Assembly (NCBI RefSeq): GCF_030676415.1 | Contig: NZ_JAUUTW010000002.1 | Coordinates: forward strand, 248,001 to 312,000 | Direction of reading: 5' to 3' | DNA from: Peribacillus frigoritolerans | Lineage (GTDB): Bacteria; Bacillota; Bacilli; Bacillales; DSM-1321 | DNA: 64,000 nucleotides | Shown here: positions 1 to 9,516 of the stretch, piece by piece | How positions within the stretch are numbered: the stretch's first letter is position 1 | Layout of the letters: every line of letters begins with the position of its first letter | Notes under the pieces: model-generated | Database searches by the model: none | Seen by the model: only the letters and a program-made list of their open reading frames with translations | What the model was told of the DNA's origin: nothing | Position numbers and translations under genes: made by a program

Positions 1-1536
1 GTCATTGATGAAGTGCGTAAAAACGTTGAGGAAGTCAACATTAAGGCTGACCTTTCCGGCAGGCCGAAACATATATACAGCATTTATCGCAAAATGGCTT
101 TGCAGAATAAGCAGTTCAGCGAAATTTATGATTTGCTTGCAGTTCGGATCGTCGTCAATAGCATAAAAGATTGCTATGCCGTTTTAGGGATCATCCATAC
201 ATGCTGGAAGCCGATGCCTGGCCGATTCAAAGACTATATCGCGATGCCGAAGCCGAATATGTATCAATCGCTCCATACGACGGTGATCGGACCGAAAGGC
301 GATCCGCTGGAAGTGCAGATCCGTACTTCCGATATGCATCGGATTGCCGAGTTCGGGGTTGCCGCGCACTGGGCTTATAAAGAGGGAAAAGATGTCGAAC
401 AGCCTTCACTGGAAGAAAAATTGACATGGTTCCGGGAAATTCTTGAATTCCAGGATGATGCGACTAATGCAGAGGAATTCATGGAATCCCTTAAAATAGA
501 TCTTTTTTCAGATATGGTATTCATTTTCACACCAAAAGGCGATGTCATCGAACTGCCATCAGGATCCAACCCAATTGATTTCGCTTACCGGATTCACTCG
601 GAAATCGGAAATAAAACGATCGGTGCCAAAGTGAACGGGAAAATGGTACCGCTGGATTATAAACTGAAAACTGGCGACATCATAGAAATCTTAACTTCGA
701 AGCATTCATATGGTCCAAGTCAGGATTGGCTTAAACTGACGCAAACATCTCAAGCGAAAAATAAGATCCGCCAATTTTTCAAGAAGCAGCGCCGTGAAGA
801 AAATATCGAAAAAGGCAAAGAGCTTGTTGAAAAGGAAATCAAGGATATGGAGTTCGACCTGAAGGAAATCCTGACTGCCGAGAATATCAGGCGTGTTGCA
901 GATAAATTCAACTTCCTGAATGAAGAGGATATGTATGCAGCAGTCGGATATAACGGGATAACGGCCCTTCAGGTAGCTAACCGCCTAACCGAAAAATGGC
1001 GTAAGCAGAAAATGGTCGAGCAAGAAGCGGATATTTCTGAAGCGGTAGCCGACCTGAAAACCTTCTCCAATACATCTAAAAAACGTGACTCAGGTGTACA
1101 GGTACCGGGGATTGATAACCTGCTTATCCGTTTATCACGCTGTTGCAACCCAGTACCAGGGGACGAAATCGTTGGTTATATAACCAAAGGCCGTGGAGTT
1201 TCGGTTCATAGACAAGATTGCCCGAACCTGGATAGCGGGGATACCGATCATCGCCTTGTACCGGTTGAATGGGAAAGTACGATTAACGAACGCAAGGAAT
1301 ACATCGTAGAAATCGAAATCAGCGGCTATGACCGTCGCGGCTTATTAAACGAAGTGCTGCAAGCCGTCAATGAAACCAAGACCAACATTTCAGCGGTCTC
1401 GGGTAAATCCGACAGGAATAAGGTGGCGACCATTCACATGTCGATTTATATTCATAACATTGCCCATTTACAAAAGGTCGTCGACCGTATAAAACAAATT
1501 TCAGATGTTTATTCCGTCAGAAGGATCATGAACTAA
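1..1536 (+). CDS. relA: GTP pyrophosphokinase RelA/SpoT, C-terminal part (5' end outside window)
   Basis: The bifunctional (p)ppGpp synthetase/hydrolase makes and degrades the stringent-response alarmone in the cytoplasm, on the ribosome. The frame is open from base 1, so the gene starts upstream and the N-terminal HD hydrolase domain is missing from the window. Visible parts, in order: the end of the synthetase domain (YQSLHTTV, EVQIRT), a TGS domain (VFIFTPKGDVIELP), a helical stretch, the conserved Cys/His segment (RLSRCCNPVPGDEIVGY) and a C-terminal ACT domain. The gene is followed 15 bp later by dtd, as in Bacillus subtilis, and the two probably form one transcript. Nothing looks damaged. 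Confidence 0.97.
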   Translation, partial: VIDEVRKNVEEVNIKADLSGRPKHIYSIYRKMALQNKQFSEIYDLLAVRIVVNSIKDCYAVLGIIHTCWKPMPGRFKDYIAMPKPNMYQSLHTTVIGPKGDPLEVQIRTSDMHRIAEFGVAAHWAYKEGKDVEQPSLEEKLTWFREILEFQDDATNAEEFMESLKIDLFSDMVFIFTPKGDVIELPSGSNPIDFAYRIHSEIGNKTIGAKVNGKMVPLDYKLKTGDIIEILTSKHSYGPSQDWLKLTQTSQAKNKIRQFFKKQRREENIEKGKELVEKEIKDMEFDLKEILTAENIRRVADKFNFLNEEDMYAAVGYNGITALQVANRLTEKWRKQKMVEQEADISEAVADLKTFSNTSKKRDSGVQVPGIDNLLIRLSRCCNPVPGDEIVGYITKGRGVSVHRQDCPNLDSGDTDHRLVPVEWESTINERKEYIVEIEISGYDRRGLLNEVLQAVNETKTNISAVSGKSDRNKVATIHMSIYIHNIAHLQKVVDRIKQISDVYSVRRIMN

Positions 1537-1551
1537 GGAGTTTTTATTGCC

Positions 1552-1995
1552 ATGCGTGTTGTTTTACAACGTTCCAAAGCGGCAAAAGTCGTTGTCGCAG
1601 ACCAAATAATCGGGCAAATCGACAGCGGTCTCGTCCTGTTGGTCGGTGTCACCCACGGGGATACCATCGATGACGCCGCCTATTTGGCCGATAAGATTGT
1701 CAATCTCAGAATATTTGAAGATGAAAATGAAAAGATGAACCATTCACTATTGGATGTGGGAGGTTCGATTTTATCAGTTTCACAATTCACCTTATACGGC
1801 GATTGCCGCAAAGGCCGTCGACCGAACTTCATGGACGCCGCCCGTCCTGAAGAGGCGAATGAAATATATGAAGCATTTAACGAAGAACTCCGCAAGAAAG
1901 GCGTCCATACGGAAACAGGTCAATTCGGTGCCATGATGGATGTTCAGCTTACTAATGACGGTCCCGTTACATTAATACTTGATAGCAAAAAATGA
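1552..1995 (+). CDS. dtd: D-aminoacyl-tRNA deacylase
   Basis: Hydrolyses D-amino acids (classically D-Tyr) from mischarged tRNA, recycling the tRNA in the cytoplasm. At 147 aa it has the normal family length. It carries the N-terminal MRVVLQRS start, the [11 protein letters not shown] motif holding the active-site Ser-Gln, and the C-terminal NDGPVTL motif with its conserved Gly-Pro. An AAGGAG ribosome binding site lies about 11 bases before the ATG. It lies directly after relA and is closed by a hairpin terminator overlapping its stop codon. Confidence 0.96.
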   Translation: MRVVLQRSKAAKVVVADQIIGQIDSGLVLLVGVTHGDTIDDAAYLADKIVNLRIFEDENEKMNHSLLDVGGSILSVSQFTLYGDCRKGRRPNFMDAARPEEANEIYEAFNEELRKKGVHTETGQFGAMMDVQLTNDGPVTLILDSKK

Positions 1996-2017
1996 CCTGC
2001 TGCGGCAGGTTTTTTTG
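1995..2017 (+). terminator. Rho-independent terminator of relA-dtd
   Basis: ACCTGC/GCAGGT stem with a four-base loop followed by seven T. It begins at the last base of the dtd stop codon. Confidence 0.8.
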
Positions 2018-2030
2018 TTTGGGTAAGATG

Positions 2031-2065
2031 AGAAAAGCCAGCTTCGATGCGAAGCTGGCTTTTCT
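2031..2065 (-). terminator. Terminator of the amidase gene (symmetrical)
   Basis: A perfect 15-bp inverted repeat with a 5-base loop, A-rich on one side and T-rich on the other, just beyond the amidase stop codon. It can act in both directions and separates the two convergent transcripts. Confidence 0.8.
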
Positions 2066-2070
2066 GGTTC

Positions 2071-3849
2071 TTATTTAAAATACCGCGCCAATCCATTATA
2101 GATGGCCGATGTGATTTTTTCTTGATACTCATTTGATGTTAACGTCAATTCTTCCACTGGATTACTTAAATAACCTAGTTCAATAAGTGTAGCTACCCGT
2201 TTATTTTCACGGGTAACATGAAAATTCCCGTATCGTGATCCGCGATTGGGCACCTGCATGGTGGAACCGAGTGAATTGGCCAGTGTAGCTGCCAATGCCC
2301 GCTGGTAGTCATGATAGTAGTATGTGGTTATCCCGCTGGTGATCTGGTCCTTGGTGCTATCATAATGGAGGCTGATGAAAGCATCCGCGTTATGTATATG
2401 TGAAGTGCTGACCCGGGAAGGGAGTGGAACATAGGTATTTCCGCTTCTGGTCAGGATCACTTTAGCTCCTGCCGCCTGAAGTTTGTCCCGCAGCAATTCT
2501 GCCGTTCGAGTCGTCAGGTTTTTCTCAAGTGTTCCACCGGCGCCGATTGTACCGCTATCCCTGCCGCCATGGCCGGGATCGATCACAATGGTTTTATCCT
2601 TTAAGTATTTCTCGACGCCAGGTCGTTGGATCTGCTCCGAATTCCCTTCGATCGTCACGATCCATCCGGCCACATAAGCTGTTTTTCCGCTCTTTAGTTT
2701 AAGGGAATACCAGTCGCCTTCCAAACCTGATGCGGAGAACGTTTCACCTGCATTGGCCTGCTCTACAATCTCCGAGTTGCCATCAGGCTCACTTCTAAGG
2801 ATCGTACCATCATGAATGATGGTAATCTTGTTTCCTTTTACATCAACCTTTTTTTCCTTCGCCGTTTGTTCAACATTCTCTTTTTCCAGGTACCAGCTCA
2901 CGACCCAGCCCTTTTTTGAACCGGAGAGCTTTATCTGTGTCATATTTCCCTTTGTTTGCAGCACGGCGTAAGTCTCATCCTTGTTCACCGAACCGATGAC
3001 CTTACTGCTGAGAGAGGCTTCTTTCCTGACATTTAAACCCGTAGCGGTCACCCTTGCAGTGGCGCCTGCCGTATCATTTTTCATATCATCTTTATCTTCG
3101 CTTACTTGTATGTAAGGTTCAGCTACCCAGCCGCGGACTCCTTGGAAATCAATTTCAGCCCATTCATTTTCAACCCTGTAAACGGACACTGACGTATTTT
3201 TATTCAGCTTTCCGAGCGTGGCACTGCTTTTCGATGGTTCCGAACGGACATTGAGCCGGTCCACCAAAGTCACTCCGGTTTTTACGAATTGATCCGTTTC
3301 TTTTTCCTTGGTTGAATCTTTCTTATCTTTCTTCGCTGCATTTCCTGAAGCGGCGGGAAGCCTAAGGTAGTCAGATGAGACCCAGCCTTCGATATCAGCC
3401 GTTTTGACCTTTATCCAATTTTCATTCTTTTCAATGATGTCAACAGCTGTTCCTTTATTCAAGGACCCAACCGTTTGAAAGGTAGTGCCGGGACCTGTAC
3501 GGACGCGGACGGAGCTGCCTGTTATCATACCTTGTCCCGGTTCCTTTTTGACCTGATTGGTATCGGATCCCGTTTGTCTCTCCACTAACCAATTGGCAAC
3601 CCATCCCGTTTTGCCGGCGCCAATCCGGATTTCGATCCAGTCGCCATCTTCATTCAGAATGGGATACGATTCCCCTTTTGACAGTTTTTTTACGATAGGG
3701 AAACTGAGACCTGCACCTTCACGTACATTGACCACTTGGGTCGTCACGATATTTTCCCCTTCATCTTTTCCAAAAGCGTGATTGATGGGGAAAATCGCTG
3801 AGAATATCAGCATCAGTGTCAGGCCGAATAAACCCGATTTCTTCTTCAT
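2071..3849 (-). CDS. yrvJ: N-acetylmuramoyl-L-alanine amidase with five SH3b domains
   Basis: Secreted cell-wall hydrolase that cuts the amide bond between MurNAc and L-Ala. The chosen ATG (3849) gives 592 aa beginning MKKKSGLFGLTL, a typical signal peptide, with GGGAG 8-10 bases upstream. The frame is open 51 codons further, but that extension is not signal-like. Five bacterial SH3 repeats follow (each with a V-N-V-R/L-N-V-R type strand and a GWV segment), then a C-terminal Amidase_3 domain from about residue 420. The zinc/catalytic motifs DPGHGG, SLHYD and IELGYLSN are intact. The SH3 domains probably bind the wall. Position next to dtd and divergent from the hisS side matches yrvJ of B. 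subtilis; the symbol rests on that synteny. Confidence 0.9.
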   Translation of the reverse strand: MKKKSGLFGLTLMLIFSAIFPINHAFGKDEGENIVTTQVVNVREGAGLSFPIVKKLSKGESYPILNEDGDWIEIRIGAGKTGWVANWLVERQTGSDTNQVKKEPGQGMITGSSVRVRTGPGTTFQTVGSLNKGTAVDIIEKNENWIKVKTADIEGWVSSDYLRLPAASGNAAKKDKKDSTKEKETDQFVKTGVTLVDRLNVRSEPSKSSATLGKLNKNTSVSVYRVENEWAEIDFQGVRGWVAEPYIQVSEDKDDMKNDTAGATARVTATGLNVRKEASLSSKVIGSVNKDETYAVLQTKGNMTQIKLSGSKKGWVVSWYLEKENVEQTAKEKKVDVKGNKITIIHDGTILRSEPDGNSEIVEQANAGETFSASGLEGDWYSLKLKSGKTAYVAGWIVTIEGNSEQIQRPGVEKYLKDKTIVIDPGHGGRDSGTIGAGGTLEKNLTTRTAELLRDKLQAAGAKVILTRSGNTYVPLPSRVSTSHIHNADAFISLHYDSTKDQITSGITTYYYHDYQRALAATLANSLGSTMQVPNRGSRYGNFHVTRENKRVATLIELGYLSNPVEELTLTSNEYQEKITSAIYNGLARYFK

Positions 3850-3978
3850 AAGTTGTCTCTCCCTTTTAATGTCTATATGTATGTATTCTCGTTCAATGAA
3901 AATTTCCCTCTTTCCCTGTGCAAAAAACATTTTTTTTAGGAAAGAATAAAGCTTATATAACTCTAGGAGGGAAACCAC

Positions 3979-4152
3979 ATGAAATTCAGCGAAAAAGATC
4001 AAACGAGCTTAAGCGGAGGCAATCAAGTATTGGGTGTCGATTTTCACGATTTCATCCAAAAGGAACAAAGCGCAAACCTTGTTGAGATGGCATCCGAATT
4101 CGGAGTCAATGTCCGGACGGTCAAAAATCTGAAAAAACATTTGAACCAATAA
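3979..4152 (+). CDS. Small helix-turn-helix-like protein (YrzK-like position)
   Basis: A 57-aa ORF behind an excellent AGGAGGG site 7 bases from the ATG. The C-terminal half (ANLVEMASEFGVNVRTVKNL) reads like a helix-turn-helix of the sigma-region-4 or transposase type. There is no membrane segment. It lies between the amidase and the hisS promoter, where B. subtilis has the small gene yrzK; the correspondence is from memory. Function unknown. Confidence 0.75.
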   Translation: MKFSEKDQTSLSGGNQVLGVDFHDFIQKEQSANLVEMASEFGVNVRTVKNLKKHLNQ

Positions 4153-4177
4153 AATGCGACAAAATCCTCAGTCTGCC

Positions 4178-4206
4178 TTGACATTTGATGTTAACGTCCG
4201 TATGAT
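4178..4206 (+). promoter_or_regulatory. SigA promoter of hisS-aspS
   Basis: TTGACA, a 17-bp spacer, then TATGAT. This is a near-consensus vegetative promoter about 40 bp ahead of the T-box leader. Confidence 0.8.
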
Positions 4207-4239
4207 TATAAAATATCAGACTTATTACTGCAATAACCA

Positions 4240-4508
4240 ATGATGGAGAAGAGTAATTAAGAAACACATGAAAAGAGAGGAAATGCCGAGGCTGAAAGCA
4301 TTCCACATGATGACTTAATGAAAGAACCCTCCGTAGGCTTCACTCCGAACGGATTTACTTAATAGGAGATGGACGTAAAACAGGCGTTAACTGTTTCTTG
4401 AGCGGGGGCACTTTATTTACGTGCTTCAACTAGGGTGGCACCACGGGATATCCAAACTCTCGTCCCTTGTAACATATAAGTTACAAGGGGCGGGAGTTTT
4501 TTGTTTGG
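4240..4508 (+). promoter_or_regulatory. T-box leader of hisS-aspS
   Basis: A tRNA-sensing riboswitch that antiterminates when tRNA is uncharged. The conserved T-box AGGGTGGCACCACGG is at 4432-4446. A long terminator hairpin with a T-run follows (about 4454-4506). A stem I can be drawn from ATTAAG (4256-4261) pairing with CTTAAT (4314-4319), with an upper helix AATGC/GCATT. The candidate specifier on the 3' side is CAC (His) at 4304-4306. GAT and GAC (Asp) triplets follow at 4309-4314. The specifier choice is an inference. Confidence 0.92.
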
Positions 4509-4567
4509 AAAAAATCAGTATAGCGCCGTAACAGAAAGGGCGCCTTGCTTTAAAGGAGGAAACACAT

Positions 4568-5839
4568 ATGTCTATTCAGATTCCTAGAGGTACCCAGGAT
4601 TTATTGCCTGGCCAAACGGAAATATGGCAGTATATCGAAAAGACAGCGCATGATATCTGTCACCGTTACCAATATAAAGAGATCCGCACTCCGATTTTTG
4701 AGCACACGGAATTATTTTTACGTGGTGTAGGGGATACAACCGATATCGTTCAAAAAGAGATGTATTCATTTCAAGATCGCGGTGAAAGGAACTTAACCCT
4801 TCGTCCGGAAGGCACCGCATCGGTTGTACGGTCCTATATCGAGAACAAAATGTTCGGGTGGGCCAATCAGCCGGTCAAGCTTTATTATATCGGGCCGATG
4901 TTCCGTTACGAACGTCCGCAAGCGGGTCGATTCCGCCAGTTCGTTCAATTCGGCATCGAAGCTTTAGGAAGCAAGGATCCCGGAATCGATGCAGAGGTTC
5001 TGTCACTTGCGATGAACCTGTACAAGGAACTTGGTTTGAAAAAGCTGAAACTTGTGATTAACAGCCTTGGTGATAAGGAAAGCCGGACAGCGCATCGCAA
5101 TGCGTTAATCAAACATTTCGAACCACGCATCGGTGAGTTTTGCGGCGATTGTCAAAACCGTCTAAAGAAAAATCCTTTGCGTATCCTGGATTGCAAAAAG
5201 GATCACGGTCACGAATTGATGAACACGGCTCCTTCCATCATTGAATATTTAAATGATGAATCCCGTATTTATTTCGAAAAGGTGAAACAGCATTTAACCG
5301 ATTTGGAAATCGATTTCGTCGAAGATCCGACTCTAGTGCGTGGCTTGGATTACTATAATCATACCGCATTTGAAATCATGAGTGATGCAGAAGGCTTTGG
5401 CGCCATCACTACCCTTTGCGGAGGCGGCCGGTATAACGGGCTTGCTGAAGAACTTGGCGGACCGGAAACACCCGGAATCGGCTTTGGACTTAGCATTGAA
5501 CGCCTGATTGCTGCCTTACAAGCAGAGAACATCGAGCTTCCGATCAAAAAGGGAATTGACTGCTATCTTGTCTCATTAGGTGAAACGGCCAAGGACTATA
5601 CCGTCAAACTTGTCCAGCAATTGCGGAATGCCGGTTTTACCGTCGAAAAAGACTATCAAGACCGTAAAGTGAAAGCACAATTCAAATCAGCCGACCGCCT
5701 CGAAGCAAGATATGTGGCGACACTCGGGGAAGATGAATTGGCAAATAATAAAATCAATGTGAAGTTCATGGAAACCGGTGAACAAGTCCAAATGGATCTT
5801 GCTACATTCGTTGAACAATTCAAAAAGCTACAGGCTTAA
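4568..5839 (+). CDS. hisS: Histidyl-tRNA synthetase
   Basis: Charges tRNA-His in the cytoplasm (class II synthetase). The 423-aa length is standard. It begins [11 protein letters not shown], as bacterial HisRS does. It has motif 2 ([20 protein letters not shown]), the histidine-binding signature [14 protein letters not shown], motif 3 ([11 protein letters not shown]) and a C-terminal anticodon-binding domain. AAAGGAGG precedes the ATG by 8 bases. It sits under the T-box leader and is followed 12 bp later by aspS, so both are controlled together. Confidence 0.98.
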   Translation: MSIQIPRGTQDLLPGQTEIWQYIEKTAHDICHRYQYKEIRTPIFEHTELFLRGVGDTTDIVQKEMYSFQDRGERNLTLRPEGTASVVRSYIENKMFGWANQPVKLYYIGPMFRYERPQAGRFRQFVQFGIEALGSKDPGIDAEVLSLAMNLYKELGLKKLKLVINSLGDKESRTAHRNALIKHFEPRIGEFCGDCQNRLKKNPLRILDCKKDHGHELMNTAPSIIEYLNDESRIYFEKVKQHLTDLEIDFVEDPTLVRGLDYYNHTAFEIMSDAEGFGAITTLCGGGRYNGLAEELGGPETPGIGFGLSIERLIAALQAENIELPIKKGIDCYLVSLGETAKDYTVKLVQQLRNAGFTVEKDYQDRKVKAQFKSADRLEARYVATLGEDELANNKINVKFMETGEQVQMDLATFVEQFKKLQA

Positions 5840-5851
5840 GGGGGAAATACC

Positions 5852-7621
5852 ATGTTTGGCAGAACATACTTCAATGGTGAAGTGACAGAAGCAGCTATTG
5901 GTGAAAAAGTAACATTAAAAGGATGGGTACAAAAACGCCGGGATTTAGGCGGGGTCATCTTTATCGACTTACGTGACAGAAGCGGAGTCGTCCAAGTCGT
6001 TTTCAATCCGGACATTTCGGCAGACGCGTTGGCAACAGCCGAAAAAATCCGTAATGAATACGTCCTTGATATCCAAGGAACAGTCATCAAACGTGATGAA
6101 GCCAACTTCAATCCGAACGTAACAACAGGGACCGTCGAAGTTCAAGCCGAAAACGTTACAATTTTAAACGAAGCAAAGACCCCTCCATTCATCATTGATG
6201 AAAGAACGGATGTATCAGAAGACATCCGCTTGAAATATCGTTATTTGGACCTGCGCCGTCCAGCGATGTTCGAAACGTTGAAAATGCGTAACCAAACAAC
6301 AAAAGCCATCCGTGATTACTTGGACGGTGAAGGCTTCCTTGATATCGAAACACCTATCTTAACAAAAAGTACACCTGAAGGAGCACGTGATTATTTAGTG
6401 CCTAGCCGTGTACACGAAGGGGAGTTCTATGCACTTCCGCAGTCACCGCAAATCTTCAAGCAGCTATTGATGGTATCCGGTTTCGAACGTTATTATCAAA
6501 TCGCCCGCTGTTTCCGTGATGAAGACTTACGTGCTGACAGACAGCCTGAATTCACGCAAATCGATATTGAAACAAGCTTCATGAGCCAAGAAGATATCAT
6601 TAACACTGCAGAAAACATGATGGCTAAAGTAATGAAAGACGTAAAAGGACTGGACGTAACACTGCCTTTCCCTAGAATGACTTACAATGAAGCGATGAGC
6701 CGTTACGGTTCCGACAAACCGGATACACGCTTCGGAATGGAACTTAAAGATGTTTCCGAAATCGTCAAAGACAGTGATTTCAAAGTGTTCACCGGCGCTG
6801 TTGCAAACGGCGGACAAGTTAAGGCGATCGTCGTTAAGGACGGAAATGCGGATTATTCCCGTAAAGATATTGATGGATTGGCTGAATTTGCAGCGATTTA
6901 CGGTGCAAAAGGCCTTGCATGGCTGAAAGTTGAAGAAGACGGCGTAAAAGGACCAATCGCCAAATTCTTCGCAGAAGACCAAGAGCAATTAGTATCTGTA
7001 TTGGAAGCTGAAGTGGGCGATCTAATCTTGTTCGTGGCGGATAAGAAAGGCATAGTCGCTGATGCACTTGGAGCACTTCGCAACAAGCTTGGTAAAGAAA
7101 GAGGCTTGATCGATCAAAGCAAATTCAACTTCCTATGGGTGACGGACTGGCCATTACTTGAATATGACGAAGAAGAAGGACGCTACTATGCAGCACACCA
7201 TCCATTCACAATGCCATTCCGTGAAGACATGGATAAACTGGAATCAGACCCAGCAAGCGTCCGTGCACAAGCATATGACCTTGTCTTGAACGGCTACGAA
7301 CTTGGCGGTGGATCACTGCGGATATTCGAACGCGACGTTCAGGAAAAAATGTTCAAAGTACTTGGATTCTCCGAAGAAGAAGCAAACGCACAATTCGGCT
7401 TCCTAATGGATGCATTCGAATACGGAACGCCTCCACACGGCGGAATCGCCCTTGGACTGGACCGCATGATCATGCTGCTTGCAGGCCGCACGAACCTTCG
7501 CGACACCATCGCGTTCCCGAAAACAGCAAGCGCAAGCGACCTGCTCGTTGACGCACCGAGTACTGTAAGTGACAAGCAACTGGCCGAACTAAACCTAAGA
7601 CTTGCAGCACTTAAAAAATAA
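5852..7621 (+). CDS. aspS: Aspartyl-tRNA synthetase
   Basis: Charges tRNA-Asp (class IIb). At 589 aa it is the bacterial long form: an N-terminal OB-fold anticodon domain (about residues 1-110), a catalytic core interrupted by a GAD insertion domain (about 290-420), and a C-terminal core. Motif 2 ([18 protein letters not shown]) and motif 3 ([13 protein letters not shown]) are intact. GGGGG lies before the ATG. It is co-transcribed with hisS. Antisense open frames within it are codon-bias shadows. Confidence 0.98.
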   Translation: MFGRTYFNGEVTEAAIGEKVTLKGWVQKRRDLGGVIFIDLRDRSGVVQVVFNPDISADALATAEKIRNEYVLDIQGTVIKRDEANFNPNVTTGTVEVQAENVTILNEAKTPPFIIDERTDVSEDIRLKYRYLDLRRPAMFETLKMRNQTTKAIRDYLDGEGFLDIETPILTKSTPEGARDYLVPSRVHEGEFYALPQSPQIFKQLLMVSGFERYYQIARCFRDEDLRADRQPEFTQIDIETSFMSQEDIINTAENMMAKVMKDVKGLDVTLPFPRMTYNEAMSRYGSDKPDTRFGMELKDVSEIVKDSDFKVFTGAVANGGQVKAIVVKDGNADYSRKDIDGLAEFAAIYGAKGLAWLKVEEDGVKGPIAKFFAEDQEQLVSVLEAEVGDLILFVADKKGIVADALGALRNKLGKERGLIDQSKFNFLWVTDWPLLEYDEEEGRYYAAHHPFTMPFREDMDKLESDPASVRAQAYDLVLNGYELGGGSLRIFERDVQEKMFKVLGFSEEEANAQFGFLMDAFEYGTPPHGGIALGLDRMIMLLAGRTNLRDTIAFPKTASASDLLVDAPSTVSDKQLAELNLRLAALKK

Positions 7622-7663
7622 TTCATTTGGGAAAAATATGAAAATATACCTAGGTGCTTTCTC

Positions 7664-7693
7664 TTGAAACAGAGTTAAGCATTATGATATGAT
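7664..7693 (+). promoter_or_regulatory. Promoter of the 6S RNA gene
   Basis: TTGAAA and TATGAT separated by 18 bp, placing the start point a few bases before the 5' strand of the 6S closing stem. Confidence 0.6.
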
Positions 7694-7706
7694 ATTTTCA
7701 ATAAGT

Positions 7707-7893
7707 AAGAGTCCTGATGTGTTCGTTCTTTAACCTATAAGTTTTGACCGAACACTTATAGTTACCGGGAGCACTAGTTTCCTGGCCGCGTAAAAGCCTC
7801 CTTCGAAGAGGACTTACAAACGCGAGGAACCGAGCACCCACCTGCGGAGAGCGGGTTCAAAACAAAGGCGTAAACGGCACAATTGGGACTCTT
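7707..7893 (+). ncRNA. ssrS: 6S RNA (6S-1/BsrA type)
   Basis: A regulatory RNA that binds SigA-RNA polymerase as a promoter mimic. The 187-nt segment is closed by AAGAGTCC pairing with GGACTCTT. It begins with AGTCCTGATGTGTTCG, which I recall from B. subtilis 6S-1, and can fold as a long, internally bulged rod. It lies directly downstream of aspS, where B. subtilis encodes bsrA. No open frame explains the interval. The exact ends are inferred from the closing stem. Confidence 0.88.
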
Positions 7894-7909
7894 ACACCTT
7901 ACAAAGCAA

Positions 7910-7935
7910 CTCATGTTAAATAACATGGGTTTTTT
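7910..7935 (+). terminator. Terminator of the 6S RNA
   Basis: CTCATGTTA/TAACATGGG stem (one G-U pair) followed by seven T, 17 bp after the 6S closing stem. Confidence 0.7.
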
Positions 7936-7952
7936 TGTGCGTCAAAATAGTT

Positions 7953-8444
7953 AACTCACGAGTAAATGGCGCAAACTCACGAGTAAATGGCGAGAACTTA
8001 CGAGTAAATGGCGCGAACTCACGAGTAAATGGCGCGAACTCACGAGTAAATGGCGCAAATTCACGAGTAAATAGCGAGAATTCACGAGTAAATAGCGAGA
8101 ACTCACGAGTAAACGGCGCAAACTCACGAGTAAATGGCGGAAACTCACGAGTAAATGGTGCGAACTCACGAGTAAATGGCGCAAACTCACGAGTAAACGC
8201 AAATTCACGAGTAAATGGCGCGAACTCACGAGTAAATGGCGCAAGCTCACGAGTAAACGGCGCGAACTTACGAGTAAACGCAAATTTACGAGTAAACGGC
8301 GAGAATTCACGAGTAAATGGCGCAAATTCACGAGTAAATAGCGCGAATTCACGAGTAAACGGCGCGAACTCACGAGTAAACGGCACAAATTCACGAGTAA
8401 ATGGCGAGAACTCACGAGTAAATGGCGCGAACTTCCGACTAAGC
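7953..8444 (+). repeat. Tandem 21-bp repeat array 1 (23 units plus one degenerate)
   Basis: The unit is AACTCACGAGTAAATGGCG plus two variable bases. I count 21 units of 21 bp, two of 18 bp (both lose three bases in the GGC stretch) and one decayed unit at 8430-8444. Variation is confined to fixed positions (C/T in ACTCAC, T/C before GGCG, and the last two bases). The CACGAGTAAA core is almost invariant. Because 21 is a multiple of three, long frames run through on both strands encoding monotonous heptapeptides (NSRVNGA one way, FTREFAP the other). They have no start signal or composition typical of a gene, so I do not call them. Confidence 0.95.
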
Positions 8445-8547
8445 TACAAATCTCATGAATTAAACCGGTAAAACGCCTGATTTCAGTATTCTTGCAGGAA
8501 AAAAGGGCATAAACAAAGAAGCTAAAGGAGAAGGAGTTGATGTATGA

Positions 8548-9516
8548 ATGCTAAAACCGTGTGAAAAGCCTATGAAAATGCTCAAACTGGAGGCATTAAG
8601 CAGGAGGCTATCAGCAAATCATCCAAAACAGGAAAGAATAAGGAACGATTTCCGGAAAATCCGTACAGGATTTAATGGGGAGCGGAGTATCGGAAAAGAG
8701 TTGAAGGATCTTTCAAAGGAATACCGAGTATTACATGATTTGAGGTTAAGCTACGATAGCCATTATTTTCAAATGGATTTCCTAATAATCACCCGGAATT
8801 ACTGTATCATCATTGAAGTGAAAAACTTTGCGGGAACGCTCTATTTTGACCGCAACTATCCCCAATTGATTCGAACAAAAGATGGACAAGAACAGGCATT
8901 TTTAGATCCGCTAATCCAGGTTGACGTGCAAAAATCACGATTAAATGATTGGCTTACTTTTCACAAATTCCCCTCGCTTCCGATTGAAACACTCATTGCC
9001 AATGCAAACTCGAATACCATCATCAGGACTACCCCAGGTTTTACCCCCATTTTCAAAAAAATCACGGGAAAAGAAACCCTGATCTCCAAAATTCACACCC
9101 TTGAAGACAAGTATCCTTCCGAGCAATTAACCCAAAGGCAGAACAATAGACTTTCGAACACGATTCTGCAAAAAAACATTCCGCATAATCCTGATATACT
9201 CGAATTGTACCAAATCGATGAGCAAGATCTGCTTAAAAGCGTTCAATGTCCTGAATGCTCTACTCTCCATATGCAATATCACTGGGGCAAATGGTCATGT
9301 GGTCAATGTTCTTACACTTCCAAAGATGCCCACATTCAAACTCTTCGTGATTTTGCTCTCCTCATAAAACCCAATATAACAAATAAACAAGCACGGCTCT
9401 TTTTACAAATAGATTCAATTGATATCATGCAACGGATGCTATCTGCATTGGAATTGCCTTATTCGGGGCAATTTAAAAATAGAGCTTATAGACTTGATGA
9501 ATTAATTCACGAGTAA
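8548..9516 (+). CDS. NERD-domain protein with C-terminal zinc ribbon
   Basis: A 322-aa protein with a nuclease-related domain at about residues 45-165. GERSIGKEL, then QMDFLIITRNYCIIIEVKNFAG, give the D...E-x-K arrangement of the endonuclease-like fold. A C4 zinc ribbon follows (CPECSTLHMQ...CGQCSYTS, about residues 233-255). NERD proteins are thought to act on DNA, but their physiological role is poorly known. GGAG-rich sequence lies about 10 bases before the ATG. The gene stands alone between two 21-bp repeat arrays, and its last codons and stop (ATT CAC GAG TAA) are the first repeat unit of the downstream array. It is absent from this position in the B. subtilis order as I remember it. Confidence 0.85.
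   Translation: MLKPCEKPMKMLKLEALSRRLSANHPKQERIRNDFRKIRTGFNGERSIGKELKDLSKEYRVLHDLRLSYDSHYFQMDFLIITRNYCIIIEVKNFAGTLYFDRNYPQLIRTKDGQEQAFLDPLIQVDVQKSRLNDWLTFHKFPSLPIETLIANANSNTIIRTTPGFTPIFKKITGKETLISKIHTLEDKYPSEQLTQRQNNRLSNTILQKNIPHNPDILELYQIDEQDLLKSVQCPECSTLHMQYHWGKWSCGQCSYTSKDAHIQTLRDFALLIKPNITNKQARLFLQIDSIDIMQRMLSALELPYSGQFKNRAYRLDELIHE

Noticed and set aside
2071..4002. Longer 643-codon form of the amidase
   Set aside because: The first 51 codons are not signal-like and run across the promoter region; the signal peptide and ribosome site support the start at 3849.
4584..4820. Antisense ORF in hisS
   Set aside because: Codon-bias shadow without a start signal.
6527..6988. 153-codon antisense ORF inside aspS
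   Set aside because: Shadow of the aspS codon pattern; no ribosome site and complete overlap with a conserved essential gene.
7916..8471. Long ORFs on both strands through the 21-bp repeats (156-178 codons)
   Set aside because: They exist only because the unit length is a multiple of three and the unit lacks stops in those frames; no start signals and monotonous heptapeptide composition.
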